DNA of 64,000 nt. It comes from Streptomyces violaceusniger (GTDB lineage: Bacteria > Actinomycetota > Actinomycetes > Streptomycetales > Streptomycetaceae). Below, piece by piece: positions 44,194 through 52,652 of this stretch. The notes beneath the pieces are model-generated. The model was not told where the DNA came from. It did not search any database and saw only the letters and a list, made by a program, of their open reading frames with translations. Location of the stretch: the NCBI GenBank assembly GCA_005405945.1, contig BJHW01000001.1:930001-994000 (forward strand), given 5' to 3'. The translations under genes were made by a program, and so were the position numbers. Within the stretch, counting starts at the first letter, position 1, and every line of letters begins with the position of its first letter.

Positions 44194-44242
44194 TTGACAA
44201 AACGGAACGCCGCTCCGTACATTAATCGGAACGACGATCCGT
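44194..44242 (+). promoter_or_regulatory. Promoter with two TetR-type operators before the hydrolase
   Basis: TTGACA (44194-44199) and TACATT (44218-44223) form a strong promoter with an 18-base gap. Two related palindromes, ACGGAACGCCGCTCCGT (44202-44218) and TCGGAACGACGATCCGT (44226-44242), sit on the promoter. Each carries CGGA and TCCG half-sites and they start 24 bases apart. No TetR gene is adjacent, so the regulator must lie elsewhere. Confidence 0.7.
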
Positions 44243-44355
44243 TTTCGGCGCTGCTCGGCTGCCCGACCGCCCGAAGCCGGACGCTCCTGACCGCCTCATC
44301 CACCCCGGCCGAACGAGACCGGCGGCAGAGGCCATTGAAGGGATATGCGCACCTC

Positions 44356-45315
44356 ATGAGTGAATCGACATACGCGGCCGACGTCTTCGGCTCACCCACT
44401 CCCGTCCTCTCGGTCAGCCCGGTGGTGGTGCCGGCTCCCGGCCGGGCGGTGGACCTGGAAATACGCGTATCCGCGCCCGTGACCGGGGGCGACCTGCCGG
44501 TCATCCTCCTCTCGCACGGCCAGGGCTACTCGAACCACCTCTCCTCGCTGAACGGATACGCCCCTCTCGTCAACTTCTGGGCCGCACACGGCTTCGTCGT
44601 GATCCAGCCCACCCATCTGAGCTCGCGAACGCTGAGCCTGGACCCCAACACCCCCGGCGCGCCGCTGTTCTGGCGATCGCGGGCCGAGGACATGATGCGC
44701 GTCCTCGACCAGCTCGACGCGATCGAGGCCGCCGTTCCACAGCTCCTCGGGCGCCTTGACCGGAGCAAGGTGGCCGTGGCCGGGCACTCGATGGGCGGGC
44801 ACACCGCGAGCCTGCTGCTGGGCGCCCGGCTCACCGATCCGGACGACGGCACGGAAGTGAACCTGACCGAGCCCCGGATCATCGCGGGTATGCTGCTCGC
44901 CGCGCCCGGCAGGGGCGGCGATGCCCTCACCGGGTCCACGGCCGAGAACTTCCCCTTCTTCCTGACCACGGACTTCTCCACGATGACCACGCCCGCGCTG
45001 GTGGTCGCCGGCGACAAGGACGCCTCTCCCCACCTGACGGTCCGGGGCCCGGAATGGCACACCGATCCGTACCTCCTCTCCCCCGGCCCCAAGTCCCTGC
45101 TCACCCTGTTCGACGCGGAGCACGGACTCGGCGGGGTCTCCGGCTACGACGTCGCCGAGACCACCGACGAGAGCCCCGAGCGCGTGTCCGCGGTCCAGCG
45201 GCTCACCTCGGCCTACCTCCGCACGCAGCTGAACCCCGGGGATTCCGCGTGGCAGGCGGCGTGCCACGCGCTGGCGGCCGGCCCCCGCCCGCTCGGACGA
45301 GTCGAATCGAAGTAA
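44356..45315 (+). CDS. Alpha/beta hydrolase, chlorophyllase/PAF-acetylhydrolase-like
   Basis: About 319 aa from ATG 44356. The oxyanion strand is VILLSHGQGYSNHLSSLNGY, the nucleophile elbow is VAVAGHSMGGHTASLLLG, an acid is likely in VVAGDKDASPH and the catalytic His in LFDAEHGLGG. No signal peptide is seen. Such enzymes hydrolyse esters; the natural substrate is not indicated. The 5' untranslated part is over 100 bases from the predicted RNA start and shows no clear small gene. Confidence 0.82.
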   Translation: MSESTYAADVFGSPTPVLSVSPVVVPAPGRAVDLEIRVSAPVTGGDLPVILLSHGQGYSNHLSSLNGYAPLVNFWAAHGFVVIQPTHLSSRTLSLDPNTPGAPLFWRSRAEDMMRVLDQLDAIEAAVPQLLGRLDRSKVAVAGHSMGGHTASLLLGARLTDPDDGTEVNLTEPRIIAGMLLAAPGRGGDALTGSTAENFPFFLTTDFSTMTTPALVVAGDKDASPHLTVRGPEWHTDPYLLSPGPKSLLTLFDAEHGLGGVSGYDVAETTDESPERVSAVQRLTSAYLRTQLNPGDSAWQAACHALAAGPRPLGRVESK

Positions 45316-45327
45316 GTCGGGAGGAGA

Positions 45328-45446
45328 TCAACGGAACCAGACCAACACCGGGACGCGGATCTCGCGGAGTTCGGGGAGGACGAGGTATTCGAAGACGACC
45401 GCTCGCCGCCGATCCGCAGGCCGTACCGGGCGTCGAGGTCGTCCAT
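45328..45446 (-). CDS. Small hypothetical protein or gene end (frameshifted near 45403)
   Basis: ATG 45446 gives MDDLDARYGLRIGGER. After a one-base shift the other frame gives VVFEYLVLPELREIRVPVLV and WFR before TGA at 45328. The product would be about 39 aa. The hydrophobic end looks like real protein, but I do not recognise it. It directly follows the SnoaL-like gene on the same strand. Confidence 0.3.
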
Positions 45447-45471
45447 GGGGTCACCGGGGGCTGTCGGCGTG

Positions 45472-45888
45472 TCAGCGGGCGCTGCCCAGACCTCGGTCGG
45501 CGTCGGCGCCCTCGAGCATGAGGGTGGTCTCCTCGATGCGGCGGAAGCGCCCGTCAGGGGCGAACTCGGCGAAGAGGTAGACCTCCGTGCGCACGGTGGA
45601 GCCGTCGGCCTTGACGACGTCGATGACATGACGGTCCGCGTAGCGGTCGCCCTGCGCGAGCTCGTCGAGGACCTGGACCGATCCGTCGGTGACGATCGTA
45701 CGCAGGTGGGCGATATGGGCCATGAACGCATCGCGGTCGTCCCAGCGGCCGTCGGTGCGCTGGCGGTAGTCGGGGGCGAAGTGCCGGTCGACGGCCTCGG
45801 TCAGTTCGAGACCGGGGGTGAAGAGCAGGTCGGTGAGGGCCGTGGCGATGTCGGTACGGGAGGTGGGGGTGGCGGTGGCAGGGGTCAT
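45472..45888 (-). CDS. SnoaL-like (NTF2-fold) protein
   Basis: This 138-aa protein starts at ATG 45888. LTEAVDRHFAPDYRQRTDGR, FMAHIAHLRTIV and DRYADRHVIDVVKADGSTVR, then YLFAEFAPDGRFRRIEET match the SnoaL-like cone fold. Such proteins are small isomerases, cyclases or ligand binders. It is divergent from a MarR gene, with two strong palindromes between them, so it is likely an inducible detoxification or catabolic gene. Confidence 0.78.
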   Translation of the reverse strand: MTPATATPTSRTDIATALTDLLFTPGLELTEAVDRHFAPDYRQRTDGRWDDRDAFMAHIAHLRTIVTDGSVQVLDELAQGDRYADRHVIDVVKADGSTVRTEVYLFAEFAPDGRFRRIEETTLMLEGADADRGLGSAR

Positions 45889-45921
45889 GACGGTGCCCTT
45901 CGGTTTCGGAGGATCGAAAAC

Positions 45922-45977
45922 TGCGTGCGCCGAGCACGCGTTTGCACCGTATCGCATATTGCGTGCGCCGCGCACGC
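45922..45977. promoter_or_regulatory. Two MarR operator palindromes
   Basis: TGCGTGCGCCGAGCACGC begins at 45922, and GCGTGCG-CCG-CGCACGC (45961-45977) is a perfect palindrome. The related copies start 38 bases apart on either side of an AT-rich core (TATCGCATATT at about 45950-45960), which probably holds the divergent promoters. Confidence 0.68.
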
Positions 45978-45990
45978 TAGTCTGGGAGTC

Positions 45991-46437
45991 ATGCCGAACG
46001 ATGTGGGACACGAGATCGCCGACGCGCTGGGAACGCTGCTCAAGCGCAGCACCCGTGAGCAGATCCACCGACGCCTGACCGAGGGCCTGGGCGAGGCCGT
46101 GGACGAGGTGACCTACCCCGTGCTCAGCGGGCTCGCCCGCAGCGGCCCGCGCAGCGCCGCCGGTCTCGCCGACGAGATCGGCCTGGACCGCTCCGGCGTC
46201 ACCCGCCGCGCGACCCGCCTGGAGGAAGCCGGTCTGCTACGCCGCGAGCCCGACCCGGCCGACCGGCGCGCCACCCTGCTCGCCCTGACCGATGCCGGGC
46301 GAGCGGCGATCGAAACGACGCGGCAGCGCCTCGCCGCGCACATCGAGGACTCCCTCGCCTCCTGGCCGCCCGGCGAGGCGCGGACCTTCGCCCGCCAGCT
46401 GCACCGCTTCGTCGACCACGGGCCCTTCACCGCGTAG
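45991..46437 (+). CDS. MarR-family transcriptional regulator
   Basis: This 148-aa protein starts at ATG 45991 after GGGAGTC. The winged helix has SAAGLADEIGLDRSGVTRRA and RREPDPADRRATLLALTDAG, with flanking dimerisation helices. It is intact and of standard length. It faces away from the SnoaL-like gene and its own start lies 14 bases after the perfect palindrome, so autoregulation is likely. Confidence 0.88.
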   Translation: MPNDVGHEIADALGTLLKRSTREQIHRRLTEGLGEAVDEVTYPVLSGLARSGPRSAAGLADEIGLDRSGVTRRATRLEEAGLLRREPDPADRRATLLALTDAGRAAIETTRQRLAAHIEDSLASWPPGEARTFARQLHRFVDHGPFTA

Positions 46438-46548
46438 ATCGCTCGCGCGGGCCGGTCCGGGCCACCGCCGCCCGCATCAGGTCCGCCGTGGCGCGGATCG
46501 GCGAGGGCGCGCTCGGGTGTGGCGGGCCGCCCCGTAGCGGCCCGCGGG

Positions 46549-47276
46549 TCAGGAGAGCCAGTCGGCGTAGCGGGTGGGGGCGAGGTCGGCGCCCGCGTCG
46601 GTGAGGACGTCACCCTTGACCGCGCCGAACATGCCGGCGGTCGGGTCGGTGACGACGGTGCGGTTGTCCCCCTTGGCGGACAGGGCGATCCGGCCCAGCT
46701 CGTCCAGGGGGAAGACCTCGGGACCCGCGATGTTGCGAATGCCGTGCAGTGGGGACCCTGGGCCACATCCGTCACCGCGGCGGCCACGTCCCTGGCGGCG
46801 ATCGGCTGGATCGGCGTGGCGGGCAGCCGGACGGTCTCGCTATCGGCGGTCCAGGACATGGTGGCGTCCATGAACTCCATGAACTGCGTCGCCCGGACGA
46901 TCGAGTAGGGGATCGGCCCGGTCGCGAGGAGCTCCTCCTGGAGCGCCTTCGCCCGGTAGTAGTCCAGCTCCGGCACCTGGTCCACCCCGACGATCGAGAG
47001 GATCACGAAGTGGCCGACGCCGGCCTTCTGGGACGCGGCCAGCAGGTTCTCCATCGAAGTCCGGAAGAAGGCCAGGGAGGCTTCGTCGAAGGTCGGGGAG
47101 TTCGCCACGTTGACGAGGACGTCGGCCCCCGCCAAGGCCTCGTCCAGCCCCTTGCCGCTGATGATGTCGACTCCCGTGGATGGCGAATGCGGTACCGCCT
47201 CGTGCCCGGCGGCTTTCAGATTCTTGACGACCTGCGACCCGATGAGCCCGGTGCCGCCGATGACCGCGAACTTCAT
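46549..47276 (-). CDS. NmrA/NAD(P)-binding epimerase-like protein (frameshifted at about 46755)
   Basis: From ATG 47276 the start is a Rossmann fold (MKFAVIGGTGLIGSQVVKNL). DVLVNVANSPTFDEASLAFF and YYRAKALQEELLATGPIPYS follow (catalytic-like YxxxK), then RATQFMEFMDA. After one lost base in a G run near 46755 the frame becomes PLHGIRNIAGPEVFPLDELG to a stop at 46549. The total is about 243 aa. It resembles atypical SDRs that sense or use NADP and small quinone-like substrates. Confidence 0.78.
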
Positions 47277-47499
47277 GACAGGCCTTTCGTCGAAGTATGT
47301 CCGTAACGGGATGGATAGCCCCCATACGTCAATCCATGCACCGAGCTCGAACACGTTCCGTCCAAGGCCGTCCACGGTCTTGGAGGGGATGGCTCCCGGG
47401 ATGTCGCCTCGCTCAAAGATCGACGAGCGGGGGCGGGGGCTCTGTGCGCACGGTAGAGGTGGCGTCGCGGGACTCTCCCGGGTCCGGGTGCGCCGGGCG

Positions 47500-47540
47500 G
47501 CGCACGCACGCACACCCCCACACACGCATGCACACACATT
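47500..47540 (+). repeat. CA/CG-alternating low-complexity tract before the malic enzyme
   Basis: A run of GCACGCACGC, ACACCCCCAC, ACACGCATGC and ACACACATTG lies just ahead of the ribosome site GGGGAGAC of the gene at 47556. Alternating purine-pyrimidine DNA is rare here; as RNA it would be unstructured. Confidence 0.5.
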
Positions 47541-47555
47541 GGGGAGACAGGCATC

Positions 47556-49229
47556 ATGGCCAAGAGCACCGTGCGGACTCCTGCCACTCCGGACGCGCTG
47601 ATGGATCCACTCCTCAACCGTGGCGTGGCGTTCACACGGCCGGAGCGGGACGAGCTGGGCCTGACCGGGCGGCTGCCGTCCGGGGTGCTGACGCTGGAGC
47701 AGCAGGCGCAACGCGCCCACCAGCAGTTGCGATCTCAGGGCAGCGACCTGGCCAAGAACGTGTACCTGGAGCAGCTGCACGACCGCAACGAAACCCTGTA
47801 CTTCAAGGTGCTCACCGACCACCTCGTGGAGCTGTTGCCGATCGTGTACGACCCCACGGTCGGCGAGGCGATCGAGAAGTACTCCCATGAGTACCGCCGC
47901 CCCCGTGGCGTCTTCCTCTCCATCGACGACCCGGAGGGCATGGAGAAGGCTTTCGCCACGCTGCGGCTCGGGCCCGAGGACGTTGACCTGATCGTGTGCA
48001 CCGACGCCGAGCAGATCCTGGGCATCGGCGACTGGGGCGTGGGCGGGATCCAGATCTCGGTCGGCAAGCTGGCGGTCTACACCGCGGCGGCCGGTATCGA
48101 CCCGCGCCGTGTCGTCGCCGTGTCACTGGACGTGGGCACGGACCGCGAGTCGCTGCTGAAGGACCCGTTGTACCTCGGCAACCGGCATCCCAGGGTCCGC
48201 GGCGCCGACTACGACGCGTTCATCGAGACGTATCTGCGGACGGCCTCGTCGATGTTCCCGGGCGCGCTGCTGCACTTCGAGGACTTCGGCCCGAGCAACG
48301 CCCGGCGGATCCTGGAGACGTACGGCCGCAGCTACCGGATCTTCAACGACGACATGCAGGGCACCGGGGCGATCACCCTGGCCGCGGCCCTGTCGGCGGT
48401 CAAGGCCGGCGGGGTGCCGATGCGCGACCACAAGCTCGTGGTCTTCGGCGCGGGCACCGCCGGGGTGGGCATCGCCGACCAGCTCCGCGATGCCATGATC
48501 CGCGACGGCGCGAGCCCCGAGCAGGCCACCTCGCAGGTCTGGCTGATCGACAAACAGGGTCTGCTCACACGTGACATGACCGACCTGCGCGACTTCCAGC
48601 AGCCCTACGCGCGCGACCCGTCGGAGGTCGCCGACTGGGCCGCCGACGGCGGCGCGATCCCCCTGCTGGAGACCGTGCGCCGGGCCGAGCCGACGATCCT
48701 GCTCGGCACCTCCACCGTGCACGGGGCGTTCACCCGTGAGGTCGTCGAGGCCATGGCCGCGGGGACCGAGCGCCCGATCGTCTTCCCGCTCTCCAACCCG
48801 ACCTCGCGCATCGAGGCCATGCCGGACGACATCATCGCCTGGTCGCAGGGCAAGGCCCTGATAGCGACCGGCATCCCCGTCCCACCCGTGGAACACGACG
48901 GGGTGACCTACCGGATCGCGCAGGCCAACAACGCGCTGCTGTACCCCGGACTGGGCCTGGGCACGATCGTCTCCGGAGTGTCCACGGTGACCGCGGACAT
49001 GCTGCTCGCGGCCGCTCAAGCGGTGGCCGACCAGGTCGACCTCGGGCAACCGGGCGCTTCCCTGCTGCCGCCGGTGGAGAACCTGCGGGAGTCCTCGGCG
49101 GCCACCGCGACGGCGGTGGTCAAGGCGGCGGTCGGCGAGGGCGTCGCCACCAGCGAGCCGGCCGATCCCGCCCAGGCCGTCCGCCAGGCCATGTGGGAGC
49201 CCGTCTACGGCGACGGAGCGGCGTCATGA
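47556..49229 (+). CDS. NAD-type malic enzyme (oxaloacetate-decarboxylating)
   Basis: This 557-aa protein starts at ATG 47556 behind GGGGAGAC. Its length is that of the large MaeA-type malic enzymes. Motifs are [40 protein letters not shown] and [20 protein letters not shown]. The metal and malate site is [20 protein letters not shown], followed by [15 protein letters not shown] and an NAD-binding [17 protein letters not shown]. It turns malate into pyruvate, CO2 and NADH. The next gene, fumarase, overlaps by 4 bases, so fumarate to malate to pyruvate is encoded as one unit. Confidence 0.92.
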   Translation: MAKSTVRTPATPDALMDPLLNRGVAFTRPERDELGLTGRLPSGVLTLEQQAQRAHQQLRSQGSDLAKNVYLEQLHDRNETLYFKVLTDHLVELLPIVYDPTVGEAIEKYSHEYRRPRGVFLSIDDPEGMEKAFATLRLGPEDVDLIVCTDAEQILGIGDWGVGGIQISVGKLAVYTAAAGIDPRRVVAVSLDVGTDRESLLKDPLYLGNRHPRVRGADYDAFIETYLRTASSMFPGALLHFEDFGPSNARRILETYGRSYRIFNDDMQGTGAITLAAALSAVKAGGVPMRDHKLVVFGAGTAGVGIADQLRDAMIRDGASPEQATSQVWLIDKQGLLTRDMTDLRDFQQPYARDPSEVADWAADGGAIPLLETVRRAEPTILLGTSTVHGAFTREVVEAMAAGTERPIVFPLSNPTSRIEAMPDDIIAWSQGKALIATGIPVPPVEHDGVTYRIAQANNALLYPGLGLGTIVSGVSTVTADMLLAAAQAVADQVDLGQPGASLLPPVENLRESSAATATAVVKAAVGEGVATSEPADPAQAVRQAMWEPVYGDGAAS

Positions 49230-50706
49230 CCGCGCGGCACCCCGCCTCGGCCGGGGGCGGCGACGACGCCCCGGAGATCCTCGACCTGCCCATCGGTCTG
49301 CACGCGGCCGGGACCCGCCGGGAGACCGACTCGATGGGCGCCATCGACGTCCCGGCGGACCGGTACTGGGGCGCGCAGACACAGCGGTCCCTGATCCACT
49401 TCTCCATCGGGGACGACCGGATGCCCAAGTCCGTCTACCACGCCTACGGCCACGTCAAGAAGGCCGCCGCGGTCGTCAACGGGCGGGCCGGGCGGCTGCC
49501 GGCCTGGAAGGCCGATCTGATCCGGCGGGTGGCCGACGAGGTCATCGCGGGCAGGCTCGATGACCACTTCCCGTTGTACGTGTGGCAGACCGGGTCGGGA
49601 ACGCAGTCCAACATGAACACCAACGAGGTGATCAGCAACCGGGCGATCCAGCTGGTCGGTGGCGAGTTGGGCAGCAAGTCGCCCATCCACCCCAACGACC
49701 ACGTCAACATGGGGCAGTCCTCGAACGACACCTTCCCCACCGCCATGCACGTGGCCGCGGTCAAGGCGGTCCACGAACGTCTGCTGCCCAGCGTGCGGGC
49801 GCTCCAGCGGGCGATCGAGGCCAAGGCGGACCAATGGCGCGAAGTGGTGAAGATCGGGCGCACCCACCTGGAGGACGCGGTCCCGCTCACCGTCGGACAG
49901 CAGTGGTCCGGCTATGCCCGTCAACTGGACCAGGCCGCCGACCGGGTCGCCCGGTCCGCGGAAGGACTGCACGAACTCGCCGCGGGCGGCACGGCGGTCG
50001 GCACGGGGCTGAACGCGCCGCCGGACTTCGGCGAGCGGATCGCCGCCGAGATCGCTTCGGCCACCGGCTACCCGTTCACCACCGCCGCCAACAAGTTCGC
50101 CGCGCAAGGCGGCCTGGACGCCATGGTCGGCGCCTCGGCCGGGCTGCGGGCCCTTGCCGTGCCGCTGATGAAAATCGCCAACGACATCCGGTGGCTGGCC
50201 TCGGGCCCCGCTGCGGCCTCGGTGAACTGCGCCTCCCGGCGAACGAGCCGGGATCCTCGATCATGCCGGGCAAGGTCAACCCGACCCAGTGCGAGGCGAT
50301 GGTCATGGTCTGCATCCAGGTGCTGTCCGAGGACTCGGCCATCGCCTTCGCGGGCTCACAGGGCAACTTCGAGCTCAACGCCATGCGCCCGGTCATCATC
50401 AACAACTTCCTGCACGCGGCCACCATCCTCACCGACGCCTGCGCCAGGCTGCGCCAGTACTGCATCGAGGGCGCCCGGCTCAACCGCGACCGGATCGACG
50501 ATGACGTCAACCGGTCCCTCATGCTGGTCACCGCGCTCTCCCCCGTCATCGGCTACGACAGGGCCTCGGCCATCGCGCACAAGGCCGACGACGAGGGCAC
50601 CACCCTGCGCGAGGCCGCGCTGGCCTCCGGCGACGTCACCCCGGAGGACTTCGACCGCATCGCCGACCCGGCCGCCATGGTCGGCCCGGTCGAGCGGCGC
50701 GGGTGA
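49226..50706 (+). CDS. fumC: Class II fumarase (frameshifted at about 50217)
   Basis: ATG 49226 overlaps the malic enzyme stop. After an unusual 35-residue N-terminal extension the fumarase core starts at [60 protein letters not shown] and [18 protein letters not shown] are the substrate-site regions. One C is missing from GGCCCCGC near 50217. The other frame then gives [20 protein letters not shown], the lyase signature, and the C-terminal domain to 50706. It interconverts fumarate and malate without iron-sulfur clusters. Confidence 0.88.
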
Positions 50707-50805
50707 CGGGACATCGTGCGGGCCGTCGAGTTCCGGTTGTAGATATATGCGTCTGTCTCACTCGGAACACACGCTTCCGCACCTATGGCGTGCCACACTG
50801 TGAGC

Positions 50806-50837
50806 GGCCCTCACCGCATCCCCCGTCGGTGAGGGCC
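50806..50837 (+). terminator. Terminator hairpin after the fumarase gene
   Basis: GGCCCTCACCG (50806-50816) and CGGTGAGGGCC (50827-50837) form a perfect 11-bp stem with a 10-base loop, 100 bases after the fumarase stop. Confidence 0.65.
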
Positions 50838-50998
50838 ACTCACGTCAGGGGGCCTCGGCCACGAGCTCCTGGCGGACGAAATCCACCGGGAGCTCGCGCA
50901 TGGTCCCGATGGTCATGCCGACTGGCGGCGAATGCGCCCAGCCCCGGGCGCGTAGCCCCCGACGGCGCTTCAGGGTAAGTGGAGGGCAACAGTCGTGA

Positions 50999-51163
50999 TC
51001 TTTCGACTGCGTCCTCGACGACGGCACGACCTACTCCAGCGATCCCCGTTACGCATGGATGAACTGGGCGGCCCTGCTCCTCGCGCTGTCCGGTGCGTTG
51101 CTCGCCATTGGCGCGGGCTACGTGACCGAGTTCCGTACCCGGAAGCGCGCGTTGGTTCACTGA
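50999..51163 (+). pseudogene. End of a small membrane protein, start lost
   Basis: After an in-frame TGA the sequence reads SFDCVLDDGTTYSSDPRYAW, then a hydrophobic helix MNWAALLLALSGALLAIGAG and YVTEFRTRKRALVH before a stop. It looks like the last 54 residues of a membrane protein with no usable start. The flanks, 50838-50998 and 51164-51307, hold no gene I can support. Confidence 0.35.
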
Positions 51164-51307
51164 TACCGCGTCGATCGGGCCGTTCCTCCCGATGGGCGGG
51201 AACCGCCCGTGGCGCTGATCCGGGACGGGGACTGTGGAAAACCCGAAGCCGAGACCTCGGGTTGGCCGGATGGCTGGTCCGACACGCCCGTTTCTAGGCT
51301 CGGACGC

Positions 51308-52481
51308 ATGTCGATGACCCGTCGCAGGACCACCTGCCGGACAGTAACCATCGTCGCTGCCGCGTCCCTTGTCGCACTCGGCCCGGCGGGGTCCGGAACC
51401 GCAGCCACCGCTCGCCCTTCCCCACTCCAGCAGGACACCGACGCACTTCATGCCGAGGGTGTCACGGGGGTGTCGGTCACCCTGGAAACGCCCGAAGGAG
51501 TGCGAACGGCCCGCAGCGGGGTCGGTGACCTCAGCACCGGACGGCCGGTGCCTCGGAACGGCTATGTGAGGATCGGCAGCACCACGAAGACGTTCGTGGC
51601 GACCGTGTTGCTCCAACTCGTCGGCGAAGGACGGCTGTCGCTGGACGACACGGTGGACAGCTGGCTGCCGGGCGTCGTGCACGGCCAAGGCAACGACGGA
51701 CGCAGGATCACTCTGCGCCAACTGCTTCAGCACACCAGCGGGCTGCCCGACTACGTCGGTGACGTCGTCCCGGACCTCAGCGCCGCCGGATATCGCGAGA
51801 ATCGCTGGACCACCTATACCTCCGAGGAACGCGTTGCCTTCGCCATGCGGCACCCGCCGTCCTTCGCACCCGGCACCGGCTGGAAGTACTCCAACACCAA
51901 TTACCTCCTCGTGGGCATGGTGATCAAAGCGGTCACCGGCCATGGTTGGGAACAGGAGGTTCAGGACAGAATCGTGCGTCCCTTGGGGCTCACGCACACG
52001 TTCGCCCCGGCAACTGGCCCCACATCCCTGGCCCCCACGCCCGCAACTACCAGCAGTTCGAGCCGGGCGGCGCCATGACCGACACCACCATCGCCTACTT
52101 GCCCTTCGACGGTGACGCCGACGGGTCGATGATCAGCACGAAGGAGGACACCAACAGGTTCTTCACCGCGCTGGTAGGAGGTGAGCTTCTGGCCCCCGCG
52201 CAGTTGGCCGAGATGCAGCACACGGTCGAAGTGCCCCCGACCACGGATCCCCGCCGGGCACACGCTACGGCCTCGGCCTCGAGTGGACCCCGCTGTCCTG
52301 CGGCGGTGGGTACTGGGGGCACAGCGGCAATGGATTCGGCTATACGGCGTGGCCGGCCTCCGACGGGCGAAGCGCCATCACCGTTTCCTTGCACAGCCGA
52401 CCGGGCGATGAGGACACCGAAGGTCGCCAGCTCCGGGATGTCGCCGGCCTCGTCGACCACGCTCTGTGTTCCTCGGAGTAG
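51308..52481 (+). CDS. Secreted serine beta-lactamase/DD-peptidase family hydrolase (frameshifted at about 52008 and 52247)
   Basis: ATG 51308 opens a signal peptide (VTIVAAASLVALGPAGSGTA). The nucleophile is in IGSTTKTFVATVLL (SxxK), YSNTNYLLVGMVIKAVTG holds the Tyr motif (YxN), and LRQLLQHTSGLPDY is characteristic. After a lost base near 52008 comes NWPHIPGPHARNYQQFEPGG and MISTKEDTNRFFTALVGGEL. After another near 52247 comes RYGLGLEWTPLSCGGGYWGH with HSGNG as the third motif, ending at 52481. The total is about 391 aa. It resembles Streptomyces D-alanyl-D-alanine carboxypeptidases and class C-like esterases. It likely works on cell-wall peptides or beta-lactams outside the cell. Confidence 0.82.
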
Positions 52482-52652
52482 GGGCCGACCCTCCCATCGT
52501 GGCCATCGGTGCGCATGAGCGTCGCTGTCAGCCCCCTCTGGAAACATCAGGGGCGTTCCGGCACCGAGCGAAGGGCCAGCAGGCCGGTGTCGGTGGGTCC
52601 GCACCACCACATCCAGAGGGGGACGACGACCTCGCCGGACCCGTTCCCGAGG

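Noticed and set aside
47500..47540. CRISPR-like repeat
   Set aside because: It is a simple CA/CG tract with no repeat-spacer order and no cas genes.
50845..51027. 60-aa minus-strand frame ending MRELPVDFVRQELVAEAP
   Set aside because: The last part looks protein-like, but the start lacks any ribosome site and the first half is noise; too weak to call a gene.
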